NCBI RefSeq assembly: GCF_001942495.1
Contig: NZ_MKZS01000001.1
Coordinates: 6,123,871 to 6,187,870, forward strand
Length of the DNA: 64,000 nucleotides
Source: Moorena bouillonii PNG
Lineage (GTDB): Bacteria > Cyanobacteriota > Cyanobacteriia > Cyanobacteriales > Coleofasciculaceae
Direction: 5' to 3'
The notes beneath the pieces were generated by a model that worked only from the letters and a program-made list of their open reading frames with translations, had not been told where the DNA came from and did no database searches. Each line of letters starts with the position of its first letter. The first letter of the stretch is position 1. Below are positions 16,731-25,816 of the stretch, in pieces. A program made the translations under genes and the position numbers.

Positions 16731-18485
16731 TTAGACTATGGGCTTCCAGGGAGCAAAGCCATTTTCAACACCCTCAAGACTAGCAGCCAAGCTGGGGTAA
16801 TGTCGGAGCACAACACTAATGAAAGTGTTCTTTTCAATCCAGTCCAGACCGAATTGAGTATAGATTTCGGCAGTGTAATCCTTGGTAAAGAAGCGATCGC
16901 TTTTCAGTCGTCGGGATGCCATCAGAATGAATATCCGAAAGGCGGTATCGCTGAAACCAAATCCCTTGGGAGGATTTTCGGCAAACATACCTATCATTAG
17001 GTCTACACTATCGATATCATTGTTGTAAACCTCCCGCAATTCTTTCGCCCATTCTGGCTTCTCAGTGATTTCCTCGAAGGATTTAACTCGATCGCGACCA
17101 ATTAGTTCCCGGAACTGGTTGTAGCGGGGAACCCCTCGCTCCCGATCTCGCAGGATATCTACAGCAGCTAAGTCAAATACTTCACCGTTGTCCCTCACTA
17201 GCTGCTGCAATTTCTTTGGATAATTGTAAAGGGTGACAGCACCTGGGTGGCTGATTCCGAAGGTGTAGAATAAATCAGCTATATCTACCTGTTCTAGAAT
17301 GGCACGTGAGCGCTTGCCAGAAACTTCAAAAAAGTCTTTCGTCAGCAGCTCTTGACCGTCTTTAACTGAGTAAAACGGGAATTCATCAGGGATGAGGGGA
17401 TGCATCCGATACACAGAAACGAATTCTTCGGTGAGGTAGAACGGAGCAGTATGGTGGTCAGTGGCTGAGCCGATAATGCCGCTGACTGCTTCACTGTCCC
17501 CAAGACGCCCAAAGCGATTTTTGAATTCCTGACCTAATAGACCCCACCAATTAGCTCTCATGGCAACTTGCAAGGCGGGATGTCCCAGGATGCCCGGAGT
17601 CCATTCCACAGTATGAATTTTAGCCAGCAAGGCAGCATTAATCAGTCGAGCGTGGTCGAACAGGTCATCATCTGTCCAGTCAGGATATTGTTTTTTCAGA
17701 TGATCACAGATAGTGTTGTGCTCTTTGACGAACAGGATATGCAACATGCTCAGTCCTATCCACCAGTTATCGTCAAAGCCCACAATATCGATTCCATTCT
17801 CTGGGTTGACAGGTAACAAACCGTCATCACCAATGATCATCTTACCATCGACATGGCTACGCACCTTATCGATAGTTTCCTGATAACTGCCATAGATTTG
17901 GGAAGCATCCCACCAGTGAGTTTCTCTGTTGATAAAGGTTGGGGGATTGTTGGTATCGTCTTCAGAACGAGTAGGGTCTTTTGGAGTTTTTTCGATTTCC
18001 AGAGGTCGATGCTCTTCGGGCCAGGGGTCATCCTGTTCCAGAGGAATCTCGATTTTTTCCTGGGACTCATTATAGCCATGAGAAAACCAATCGTGGGTCT
18101 GGAATTGAATCCAGGCTGCAGCTGTTAGGTTTAAGGTAGAAGCTGGTACAAATTCATCCCGCGTCAATAACTTCAGACTGATTGTACGGGGGTTGGGATT
18201 GAGTAAATTCTTTTCGTCGGGGTAGGCGTGTTTCAGGGGTACATTGCGTCCAAAGCGGGTGCCAGCCATCCCCATTTTGGGATCATTGGGGTCATTAAAT
18301 GAACCATCCGCTGTACGAATTTTAAGATGGCGACCATCAGGACTAGGAGTCGGTTCAGGGGGCTCCCCTTTTGTGGGTAATTGGGAAGTATCGTGCAGGT
18401 TTTCTTCCCGCATATTATCGCGGAATTTATTTAATTTGAACAGGGCTAGAGGAGTAGGAAACTTATGCCAAGGTTTCTTTGCCAT
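16731..18485 (-). CDS. Heme fatty-acid alpha-dioxygenase (alpha-DOX/cyclooxygenase-like)
   Basis: 584 residues of the animal-heme-peroxidase superfamily, closest in motif to plant alpha-dioxygenases, which add O2 at C2 of fatty acids to give 2-hydroperoxides. Visible active-site set: distal His131 in AAAWIQFQTHDWFSH; WWDASQIYGS at 191-200; AKIHTVEWTPGIL with His291 and Thr296; Tyr359 and proximal His362 in EEFVSVYRMHPLIPDEF; Arg561 in VLRHYPSL. In plant enzymes the equivalents of His291, Thr296 and Arg561 hold the fatty-acid carboxylate and the Tyr carries the radical. Length is slightly below the plant proteins. There is no EGF or membrane-binding domain as in PGHS. It is downstream of the P450 and SDR genes on the same strand and is probably the last gene of that unit. 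An older label would be peroxidase/peroxinectin. Confidence 0.88.
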   Translation of the reverse strand: MAKKPWHKFPTPLALFKLNKFRDNMREENLHDTSQLPTKGEPPEPTPSPDGRHLKIRTADGSFNDPNDPKMGMAGTRFGRNVPLKHAYPDEKNLLNPNPRTISLKLLTRDEFVPASTLNLTAAAWIQFQTHDWFSHGYNESQEKIEIPLEQDDPWPEEHRPLEIEKTPKDPTRSEDDTNNPPTFINRETHWWDASQIYGSYQETIDKVRSHVDGKMIIGDDGLLPVNPENGIDIVGFDDNWWIGLSMLHILFVKEHNTICDHLKKQYPDWTDDDLFDHARLINAALLAKIHTVEWTPGILGHPALQVAMRANWWGLLGQEFKNRFGRLGDSEAVSGIIGSATDHHTAPFYLTEEFVSVYRMHPLIPDEFPFYSVKDGQELLTKDFFEVSGKRSRAILEQVDIADLFYTFGISHPGAVTLYNYPKKLQQLVRDNGEVFDLAAVDILRDRERGVPRYNQFRELIGRDRVKSFEEITEKPEWAKELREVYNNDIDSVDLMIGMFAENPPKGFGFSDTAFRIFILMASRRLKSDRFFTKDYTAEIYTQFGLDWIEKNTFISVVLRHYPSLAASLEGVENGFAPWKPIV

Positions 18486-18801
18486 TTTGCTAATTCCTTT
18501 AGTTTTTATTACCGAGATATTTAGTGTTTTAGCTTAGGGAGTTTCAGCAATTCCGGTCAGAGCTTACTGCTAACTACTAAGCTTAGGTGAATAGGACTGA
18601 GCATGATCTTAATTAATCCTTAATTCACCGTTGTCTAGCTCTTTCTATTTCTTAGTTTTTTATGTTCATCATAACTCATTAATTTATAAATTAAAGAGGA
18701 TTGACTAATAAATCTAGTGTTGTACAATTTACAGGGATTGACAGTACCCATCTCGGGTACTCTTTGCTGATCACTCAACTGTCAATTAATTTCACAAGCC
18801 G
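18486..18801. other. Spacer between P450 and dioxygenase genes
   Basis: 316 bp, AT-rich, no repeat or frame of note. It is long enough to hold a separate promoter for the dioxygenase gene, but I cannot pick one. Confidence 0.4.
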
Positions 18802-20094
18802 TCAAGGGTTAACAAATTGGATATCCTTTTCTGGGAAGTAGGCTGGTAGAGGGTCTCGGGAGAGTACATTGGTTTTGGATGTCAGCTGCTGCTGGTCTAG
18901 GAGAATTGCGATCGCACTCTTACACACAAACAGGATCAAATCCCTTCCGGGGCAAGTACGAGATCCTCTCAGAAACAAATTGGAGTAAGTCGAATTGTCC
19001 TGCTCCCTCGGATCTAGCCACCGTTGAGGTACAAACGAATCCGTGGATGGGTCTAAAGAACGTTCCCGTTGCATGATTGGGAAAAAGTGTAGAATTTCCA
19101 TGTCTGGGGGAATACGGGTGTTATTATAAGTGTCCCCAGCTGTTGTGATGTGAAAGGTTCTGGTCACTGGAGGGAACAAACGACCAGTTTCCAACAAACA
19201 AGCTTCTAAATAGCTGAGCTTAGCAATTGTTGAGGCTTGCTCCAAGGAACCCGTTTCCTTGATTTCCTGTCCCACCCGTTCGAGCACCTCTGGTCTAGAG
19301 GTAATCAGAGTAAGGGTTCTCGCCAGCAAGTCAGTTCCTGAACCAGTAAAAGTAAACATCCAGTGGGGGATTTGTTGCAGGAGTTCCTCTTCGGTAGTGT
19401 AGGGCTTTATCCCATGAGCCATAGACAACAGGCATGGCTTTTCAGAGGCTTCGCTGCCTTCCCAAAGCTGCTCAAGAGTTTCATAGAATTTTTCTAAACG
19501 CTTAGTTTCAAACCTTCCCAATAGAATCCGCTTGATCGGATTTCCAACCATTGAGAATAACACCTGTATATCCTTGATCAACCGCTCAGGAGCAACATTT
19601 TCCCCAAACACAATGCCCAGCATTGCCTGACCCATACATTTCCGGATATCCTCAATGTTGGATACTGGCTTTGAAAAAGCACGATGTACCTGTTCGAGGA
19701 AAGCCTGTTGGTACTGGTGCTGGCAACCTGTTCCAAGCACTCCCTCGTTATAAGGTCTCAGGCGTTGCCACTGTTGATCATGGCTGATAGTGAGGGCGTT
19801 GGGGGCAAGAAAAGACATACCATCCTTCTTGAGATTGCCTTCGATATAGCCTTGGCTGTCTGGTGGGTCTTGTAAAATCCGGTCTGATAAGTCACGCCCA
19901 GATACTAGCAAGACTTTCTTGAGAAGAAAGTTTAGAATGACATTTTTACTACCATAGCGTTTGATTACATCACCAATCCAACCCCCTAATACTTTTTCAA
20001 GGTCGAAACCACGGGGGTTACGGATAAAGCCACTGGCTAGATTACCCAGAAGCCGTAACAAGTCGATTACATTGGTAGAAGGGTAGGTTTTCAT
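18802..20094 (-). CDS. Cytochrome P450
   Basis: 430 residues without a membrane anchor. I-helix motif FTFTGSGTD near 247-255, K-helix ExxR as Glu302-Thr-Gly-Arg305, PERF-like region FVPQRWLDP near 354-362 and the heme loop FLRGSRTCPGRD with ligand Cys381 are all present, so the fold core is complete. In the I-helix, the acid that normally precedes the conserved Thr (A-G-x-D/E-T) is Gly253; Thr254 remains. P450s that work on hydroperoxides rather than O2 often change this site. It lies 127 bp downstream of the SDR gene and 316 bp upstream of the alpha-dioxygenase gene, all on the minus strand. Substrate unknown; an oxidised fatty acid is a reasonable guess. Confidence 0.92.
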   Translation of the reverse strand: MKTYPSTNVIDLLRLLGNLASGFIRNPRGFDLEKVLGGWIGDVIKRYGSKNVILNFLLKKVLLVSGRDLSDRILQDPPDSQGYIEGNLKKDGMSFLAPNALTISHDQQWQRLRPYNEGVLGTGCQHQYQQAFLEQVHRAFSKPVSNIEDIRKCMGQAMLGIVFGENVAPERLIKDIQVLFSMVGNPIKRILLGRFETKRLEKFYETLEQLWEGSEASEKPCLLSMAHGIKPYTTEEELLQQIPHWMFTFTGSGTDLLARTLTLITSRPEVLERVGQEIKETGSLEQASTIAKLSYLEACLLETGRLFPPVTRTFHITTAGDTYNNTRIPPDMEILHFFPIMQRERSLDPSTDSFVPQRWLDPREQDNSTYSNLFLRGSRTCPGRDLILFVCKSAIAILLDQQQLTSKTNVLSRDPLPAYFPEKDIQFVNP

Positions 20095-20221
20095 TATTCA
20101 TTGTTCATTGTTTCGTTGACAAATCTTACTTGAGGCTTTCTTTGAAACTTATCCATTGCTTCTATTTTCATGAAGGCTATCAGCTTAAGCCAGAATTTAT
20201 CAATCCACTGCCTAATCAGAA

Positions 20222-21031
20222 CTAGTGGCTCCTTTCTTGCATGTTTCTTACCACTTGGGTTACTAGATTTCGGGGCATAAATCTTATACTCAGGGCAAGC
20301 AACTGGTTTTTGAGACCAGGGACAATAACAGTTCGATTTTTCATCAGACCAAGATAGCCAATCCTAGCAACAGTTTCAGCATTCATAATCTTTTGTCCAC
20401 TAACCAGCTTAGAGTCTTCCATGTTTGCCCGAGCTTGAAAACCCGATTCTGTTGGTCCTGGGCACAGAGTAGTTACCGTCACCCCTGAACCCTTGAGTTC
20501 ATTGGCAATTGCCTCAGAAAAGGATAGGACATAGGCTTTCGTCGCATAATAGACTGCCATCAACGGACCAGGCTGAAACGCTGCGGTGGAGGCAATATTT
20601 AAAATTTTTCCATACTGTTGTTGCACCATAGCTGGCAGAAATAATTTGGTCAAATGGGTCAGGGCTACTATGTTTAGCTGCATCATGGCTAGTTCAGTAG
20701 CCAGGTCTGTTTCAGCAAAAGCTCCATAGGTAGCGAATCCCGCGTTATTGACTAGTGCATCAACCTTGGTACCTTCCTCTTGCAGCTGGTCAAAGATCTC
20801 CTGTGCAGCTCCTGGAACTGACAAATCCTTCGGAATAACCCTGACGAATGTCCCAAATTTTTCCCTAAAATCCTCGGCCAGTTGAGATAGTTTTGACTCA
20901 CTTCTGGCAACTAGTACTAACTTGTAGCCATCGCGAGCAAATAACTTAGTAAATTCATAACCAATTCCACTGGATGCACCAGTAATCAGAGCCGTTTTGG
21001 GAAGATCCTTTACCTGATTTTTTAGATTCAT
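20222..21031 (-). CDS. Short-chain dehydrogenase/reductase (SDR)
   Basis: 269 residues, classical SDR. NAD(P) site TGASSGIG near residue 18 with VARSES after strand 2 (an Arg typical of NADPH preference), NNAG near residue 93, active-site Ser in NIASTAAF near 146 and the YYATKAY motif with catalytic Tyr and Lys near 160. It is the first gene of a minus-strand unit with P450 and alpha-dioxygenase, which suggests it oxidises or reduces an aldehyde, ketone or alcohol made by them. Many paralogues exist in cyanobacteria, so the exact substrate cannot be read from sequence. Confidence 0.93.
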   Translation of the reverse strand: MNLKNQVKDLPKTALITGASSGIGYEFTKLFARDGYKLVLVARSESKLSQLAEDFREKFGTFVRVIPKDLSVPGAAQEIFDQLQEEGTKVDALVNNAGFATYGAFAETDLATELAMMQLNIVALTHLTKLFLPAMVQQQYGKILNIASTAAFQPGPLMAVYYATKAYVLSFSEAIANELKGSGVTVTTLCPGPTESGFQARANMEDSKLVSGQKIMNAETVARIGYLGLMKNRTVIVPGLKNQLLALSIRFMPRNLVTQVVRNMQERSH

Positions 21032-21941
21032 TTGAGGTGTCTTTTAACAAAAATTAACTCAGGAAATATTGAAGAATTATTTCGATAGCTTTTCCAAAGG
21101 ATTTGGAAACAAAGATGATAGGTTTTTGAGATTTACTAAAATCCCTATATCCTTGATTAGCTCTTGCCTTTTGAATCTTACCTTTTGCCTTTCCCTAAGG
21201 GATTATGTTCACAACTCAAATGGAAATGCTATGTAGGTTATAGTTATCCACTAGTAATTGTAACTTAAATTACATTTTAAGCAGATCACCAGATCCTAGG
21301 GCAATGAAAAATAAAACCAATGAACCAAGCAGAAGCCCCATAGTTGAGGTATAGCATACTTTTGAGAAATTGATGGAGAATGGGGGCGCTAGCTGAAGTA
21401 GGTGGTTCAGTTGCCAAAAATCTCTCTATTGCCTTGATAGTTATCCTCACAGGGAGCTTTTCCAAAACCGGATTGTTGTTAAAAAACTTAATAATCATGA
21501 AATATCAATGGTCGTTAAGTCATAATGGAAAGTGTTGGAAATTCTAGTTTTTCGAGGAGAGACTTAACAAGATCCAACTGGGGAGCAAGATTTTGTCAGG
21601 ACTTACCCAACATTGGCTAAAAAACGCCCTTATACAAATTTGTGATAGTTCAATGACTCCTCCCCCAACCCAAAGCAAGGGGATGGGGTCAAGGGAGATA
21701 GTCACTGACAATAATTTATTCCTAGCTTAGCGACAGCGTATAACAGAGAATCGGGCATCAGACCAAATAATCGTCACAAAATAGAAAGGACAAAAGACAA
21801 ATGACATCCTTATTGTTATTTACTCTCAATAAGAGCATTAAATAGTTTTCCTAAAAAAATATTCCGCCAGCATCTGGAATGCTAGGCATTGAGCTTGTAG
21901 CTTGCTTTATTCCGACAAAAGCCAAGATTCAACTAAATCAA
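21032..21941. other. Divergent promoter region of the oxidative gene group
   Basis: 910 bp between the SDR gene (minus) and the OYE gene (plus). A 70-residue minus-strand frame at 21286-21498 has no known family and is doubtful. I see no clear operator. This is where both transcription units must start. Confidence 0.45.
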
Positions 21942-23366
21942 ATGGAAAAGGATATAATTTTTGAACCTTTGGAGTTCCGAAACTTGACCCTAAAGAATCG
22001 GATATTTCGTTCTAATATCTCTGGTCGATTTGACAACTATGATGGTTCCGGTAACCAGGCACGGATCAATTGGGAAGAGAAATTTGCCCGAGGCGGCGTC
22101 GGTGCAATCGTCTCTTCCTTTACACCCGTCCAAATCCGAGGACGAATTTTACCTAACTATGCCACGATTGACCGGGATGATCGAATTCCTTTCTGGCGCA
22201 AGGTCGGGGAGAAAGTTCATGAATATGACTGTAAGTTTTTGATGCAACTGAGCCACTCTGGTCGTCAGCGGGATGTTGGTGGTGTGGAGAATTTGCATAA
22301 TAAGGGTCTTAGTTCAACCAGTGAAACTGAGTCATTTCATGGGCTGGAGTGTCAGGCAATGACACGCAAGGAAATCAAGGAAATGATTCAGGCGTTCGCT
22401 GATGGTGCCAGACGAGCTCGTGAGGCAGGACTTGATGGGGTAGAACTGCACAGTGCCAATGGCTATCTGATTACCCAATTTCTGAGTTCAGGCATCAACG
22501 ACCGCAAGGATGAGTATGGCGGTTCTCTGGAAAATCGAGCTCGTTTCTTGCTGGAGATTATCCAGGCAATACGCAAAGAGGTAGGAAACGATTTTCACCT
22601 CCAGGCAAAAATCAGTGCAGTGGAATACAACGATGCTGTGATTCCTTGGGACAAGCCTGGGAATACCCTGGAAGACTCTATCCAAATCTGCAAGTGGGTG
22701 GAGGAAGCTGGAGCAGATGCGCTTCATATATCCACTGGAAGCTTATTTCCCCACCCCTTGAACCCACCCGGTGAGTTTCCCCAGGACGAAGCATTTCGAT
22801 GGTACGAGATCATGCTCGGAAGCGGTATCTATACCTTCCGCAATTACTTACTGTTCCGGTATCGATTCTTATTTCCCATCTTCTTGTTCTTGTGGAACCG
22901 AGTTTACAGAAAGGGTTCGACTCAGCCGATTATCGGCAAAGATGTACAGGATAAAGCCTTGGACGACTCCTTCCGGGAGTTTGTATCAAGTCATACCATG
23001 CAGGAACTCCTAGATAAATACCAAGGTATTAGCATCAGTGATGCTCGGGAAATCAAAAAGCATGTGAATATCCCAGTCATCTGCACGGGAGGTTTCCAGC
23101 AAGCATCCTACATCCGTGAGGCGATTAGTGAAGGATTCTGTGATGCAGTTAGTATCGCCCGTCCTCTGGTTGCCAATAATGACCTAGTCCAGCAGTTTCA
23201 GCAAGGAAAAGACCTGCCAGACCGACCCTGCACCTACTGCAACAGGTGCTTGCTCAATGCCCTACAAAACCCCTTAGGCTGCTACGATGTGCGCCGATAC
23301 AATGATGACCACGACAAAATGATTAAACAGGTGATGACTGTATTTGATCCACCGCCATTCTCGTAA
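21942..23366 (+). CDS. Old Yellow Enzyme family NADH:flavin oxidoreductase with Fe-S motif
   Basis: 474 residues from the ATG at 21942, where family similarity begins (IIFEPLEFRNLTLKNRIFRSN); an upstream ATG at 21879 would add 21 unrelated residues. FMN-binding TIM barrel with LMQLSHSGRQ, GVELHSANGYLITQFLS, NDRKDEYGGSLENRARFLLE and, at the end, PVICTGGF and SIARPLVAN. C-terminal CTYCNRCLLNALQNPLGC has the Cys pattern of the [4Fe-4S] site in 2,4-dienoyl-CoA reductases, but the FAD/NAD domain of those enzymes is missing. There is an insertion of about 60 residues near 285-350 with a hydrophobic, Phe/Tyr-rich stretch (YRFLFPIFLFLW), perhaps a membrane contact. OYEs reduce C=C bonds of enones, as in plant oxophytodienoate reductase. 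Confidence 0.9.
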   Translation: MEKDIIFEPLEFRNLTLKNRIFRSNISGRFDNYDGSGNQARINWEEKFARGGVGAIVSSFTPVQIRGRILPNYATIDRDDRIPFWRKVGEKVHEYDCKFLMQLSHSGRQRDVGGVENLHNKGLSSTSETESFHGLECQAMTRKEIKEMIQAFADGARRAREAGLDGVELHSANGYLITQFLSSGINDRKDEYGGSLENRARFLLEIIQAIRKEVGNDFHLQAKISAVEYNDAVIPWDKPGNTLEDSIQICKWVEEAGADALHISTGSLFPHPLNPPGEFPQDEAFRWYEIMLGSGIYTFRNYLLFRYRFLFPIFLFLWNRVYRKGSTQPIIGKDVQDKALDDSFREFVSSHTMQELLDKYQGISISDAREIKKHVNIPVICTGGFQQASYIREAISEGFCDAVSIARPLVANNDLVQQFQQGKDLPDRPCTYCNRCLLNALQNPLGCYDVRRYNDDHDKMIKQVMTVFDPPPFS

Positions 23367-23439
23367 TTCTTGATTATTTTTGTCAACAATGAAGAATAAA
23401 AACCTCTTCTAAGAAATAGAAATGTTTCTTTACATCTTA

Positions 23440-23511
23440 TAGAGAATGGCATAGAGAATGGCATAGAGAATAGCATAGAGAATAGCATAGAGAATAGCAT
23501 AGAGAATGCGA
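23440..23511. repeat. 12-bp tandem repeat (TAGAGAATGGCA/TAGAGAATAGCA), six units
   Basis: Six consecutive units, the last running into a HIP1 site (GCGATCGC). It lies between the OYE and first cytochrome genes, within the likely operon. Confidence 0.9.
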
Positions 23512-23666
23512 TCGCTTTCCTCGAACGCTTTTTTATAGTTGAGGGGGCACGGGTGTGTACCCCTACAAATGGCGTTAATTTTTCGATACAAGGGTAATTC
23601 GTGATCTACTAAATACTTAGCACTGAACACTAACGCACTATTTTATAGATTACAGGTAAGAAATTG

Positions 23667-25139
23667 ATGAGTAAATCAGAAAACCCAACTCTACTTAAGG
23701 GTGCTTTAAAAAGCTTAAAGCGGTTTTGGCTTCTTATTATCGGAGTTGTACTGGTCATCACCCTAGTGATAGCTTGGCCGTTGATATCCAACTCCCCAGT
23801 TAGATATGCAGATATTAACGACCACTTTAAGTATGGTTCCATCGGCAGCGAGCCAGTGAATGGAATGCCCTACTGGATCTGGAAAGTACTGCCAGCAATT
23901 TTCCCAGATAAGCTACCCGGTGAGGGTTATGCTTCATTGGGCTTTATCTATGAACCAGGACAAGACAGACCCATTGGCTTTTCAAAGCGTCGGATGTTCG
24001 TTGACCGTGTTGGTTTAAATTGTGCAGTCTGCCATGCTGGTACAGTGCGAGATACCCGGGATAGTACACCCCGGGTAATCACCACCATGCCTTCCAATAC
24101 GGTCGATCTATCGGGCTACATCAAGTTAATCTCCGAAGTAGCATTTGATCCACGATTCAACGCTAACCGGATTTTGGCAGAGATTGCAGCCCAAGGGGAA
24201 AAGTTCAACCCCATCCAGAAATTGATTTATCGCTACCTGGTTATTCCCCAGACTCGGGATGCTTTAATCGCTCAGGGTAGCCTACTCGCCTTTTTAAATA
24301 ACCAAACAGCTGCTGATCGCGGTCCTGGGCGGGTGGATACATTTAATCCTTATAAATCCCTGCAATTTCGCTTCCCGATGGATCAGTTAGACCCTGATGA
24401 ACTGATTGGTGGTGCAGATTTTCCCTCCATCTGGAATCAGAAGCCTCGTGAGGGTTTGCAATTGCACTGGGATGGTGATAATGACTCGGTAGATGAGCGG
24501 AACCTGAGCGCTGCTTTGGGTGCAGGGGTGACACCAACCACGGTAGATTTGGATGGGATTCAACGGGTTGCTGATTGGCTGTGGGAATTACCAGCCCCGC
24601 CCTATCCCTATGAAATTAACCAGAATTTGGCAGCAGTGGGTAAGCCAATTTATGAAAACAACTGCGCCAGCTGCCATGCTTTTGGTGGTTCAAAGGTTGG
24701 CAAGGTAACACCTATTGAAGAAATTGGTACAGACCGATATCGCCTGGATTCCTACACCTATGAACTGCTTTCTAACCAAAATACCCTCTTTGTTGGCACA
24801 CCAAGGCGTTTCAAACATTTCCGCAAAACTAATGGCTATGCCAATGTGCCCCTAGATGGAGTTTGGCTACGAGCTCCCTATTTACACAATGGTTCAGTAC
24901 CAACTCTCAGAGATTTGTTGGAAACCCCCGAAAACCGACCCAAAGAATTCTATCGCGGTGATGATGTTTTCGATCAGGAAAAGGTTGGTTTTGTTTCCGA
25001 TGTAGCCGAGGATAATACCAATACATTTTTTAAGATTGATACCACAATTACTGGCAATTTCAATAGTGGTCACCTGTATGGAACTGACCTCTCTCCAGAA
25101 GCAAAAGATGCCTTAGTGGAGTACATGAAGACCCTTTAA
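23667..25139 (+). CDS. Membrane-anchored diheme c-type cytochrome (RoxA / cytochrome c peroxidase-like), copy 1
   Basis: 490 residues from the second of two adjacent ATGs. One N-terminal anchor (residues 20-41, WLLIIGVVLVITLVIAWPLI), then an extra-cytoplasmic region with heme sites Cys119-Cys122-His123 and Cys333-Cys336-His337. The motifs CASCHAFGG, IEEIGTDRYRLD and LRAPYLHNGSVPTLRDLLE are typical of diheme proteins related to the rubber oxygenase RoxA and to the Pseudomonas fatty-acid diol synthases, which are oxygenases rather than electron carriers. About half of its residues are shared with the second copy at 25817. The two flank a small membrane protein gene. Activity (oxygenase, peroxidase or electron transfer) cannot be fixed from sequence. 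Confidence 0.88.
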   Translation: MSKSENPTLLKGALKSLKRFWLLIIGVVLVITLVIAWPLISNSPVRYADINDHFKYGSIGSEPVNGMPYWIWKVLPAIFPDKLPGEGYASLGFIYEPGQDRPIGFSKRRMFVDRVGLNCAVCHAGTVRDTRDSTPRVITTMPSNTVDLSGYIKLISEVAFDPRFNANRILAEIAAQGEKFNPIQKLIYRYLVIPQTRDALIAQGSLLAFLNNQTAADRGPGRVDTFNPYKSLQFRFPMDQLDPDELIGGADFPSIWNQKPREGLQLHWDGDNDSVDERNLSAALGAGVTPTTVDLDGIQRVADWLWELPAPPYPYEINQNLAAVGKPIYENNCASCHAFGGSKVGKVTPIEEIGTDRYRLDSYTYELLSNQNTLFVGTPRRFKHFRKTNGYANVPLDGVWLRAPYLHNGSVPTLRDLLETPENRPKEFYRGDDVFDQEKVGFVSDVAEDNTNTFFKIDTTITGNFNSGHLYGTDLSPEAKDALVEYMKTL

Positions 25140-25146
25140 TAAGGGA

Positions 25147-25252
25147 TATAGCGCTACGGGCAAGTCAGAAGTTAGAAGTCAGAATTCAAAAGTAAGCTAG
25201 GACTAGGTTTCGGAGTTTATAAATGTTAAACATCTGAATGCGTAGTGCTATA
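25147..25252. mobile_element. MITE-like element, copy 1 (106 bp)
   Basis: Ends in TATAGCGCTACG and CGTAGTGCTATA (inverted, one mismatch) and is flanked by TA, as for IS630/Tc1-mariner-type insertions. Internal sequence (GAAGTTAGAAGTCAG..., AGTAAGCTA.GACTA) matches the 119-bp copy at 41896-42014. The length difference is mainly in a heptamer repeat. Confidence 0.75.
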
Positions 25253-25312
25253 ACTATACAGAATTTTTGACAAACAAAATTTTTATTTAAATAGATTTAA
25301 TCAAGAGGTTCA

Positions 25313-25741
25313 ATGAACGCTTACGCTAAATGGTTTGGTCGTGTGGTATGGCTTGGCATCATTATCAATGTGGTGTTTTTTGTCATTCCCTTATTGTTCT
25401 TCCCAGAAGTCATGCTTTCGTTATTAAAAATGCAAATTCCAGTGCCGATTATCTGGGTACGTGCTGCAGGATTGCTGTTGCTGGAAATTAGTATTTTATA
25501 CATTCCTGGTGCCATGGATCCCTATCGCTATAAAGCAACAGCTTGGATGTCCATATTGGTCACACGAGGTGGTGGAGCTACGTTTTTTATAACCGCTGTC
25601 TTGTTATTTGGTCAAGATCTGGGATTTCTGAGTATCGCTTTGGTTGACCTTTTCTTCGCAGTTATCCAAGGAATTCTATTATTCCTTGCCCTGCAAACTG
25701 GACAACCCCTTATTTCAAAAATAGCCAAGGGATTCTCCTAA
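25313..25741 (+). CDS. Small four-helix membrane protein, unknown
   Basis: 142 residues with about four hydrophobic segments (VVWLGIIINVVFFVIPLLFF, VRAAGLLLLEISILYI, ATFFITAVLLF, LSIALVDLFFAVIQGILLFLAL). No named family recognised; the layout resembles small DoxX-like or DUF membrane proteins. It sits 173 bp after cytochrome copy 1 and 75 bp before copy 2 on the same strand, so it may be an accessory subunit or quinone-interacting partner of the cytochromes (inference). ATG follows an AAGAGG ribosome-binding site. Confidence 0.8.
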   Translation: MNAYAKWFGRVVWLGIIINVVFFVIPLLFFPEVMLSLLKMQIPVPIIWVRAAGLLLLEISILYIPGAMDPYRYKATAWMSILVTRGGGATFFITAVLLFGQDLGFLSIALVDLFFAVIQGILLFLALQTGQPLISKIAKGFS

Positions 25742-25816
25742 CTTTTCGGGAATAGTGATACTTATCACCTAGCACTGCACTCAGCACTATCTAGCAGTAG
25801 GGAGAAAAATAACGTT

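Noticed and set aside
21286-21498. 70-codon minus-strand frame in the divergent region
   Set aside because: No recognisable family and no ribosome-binding site; kept only as a remark.
23282-23630. Frames made of repeated ILYA/MLFS units
   Set aside because: Direct translation of the 12-bp tandem repeat at 23440-23511.
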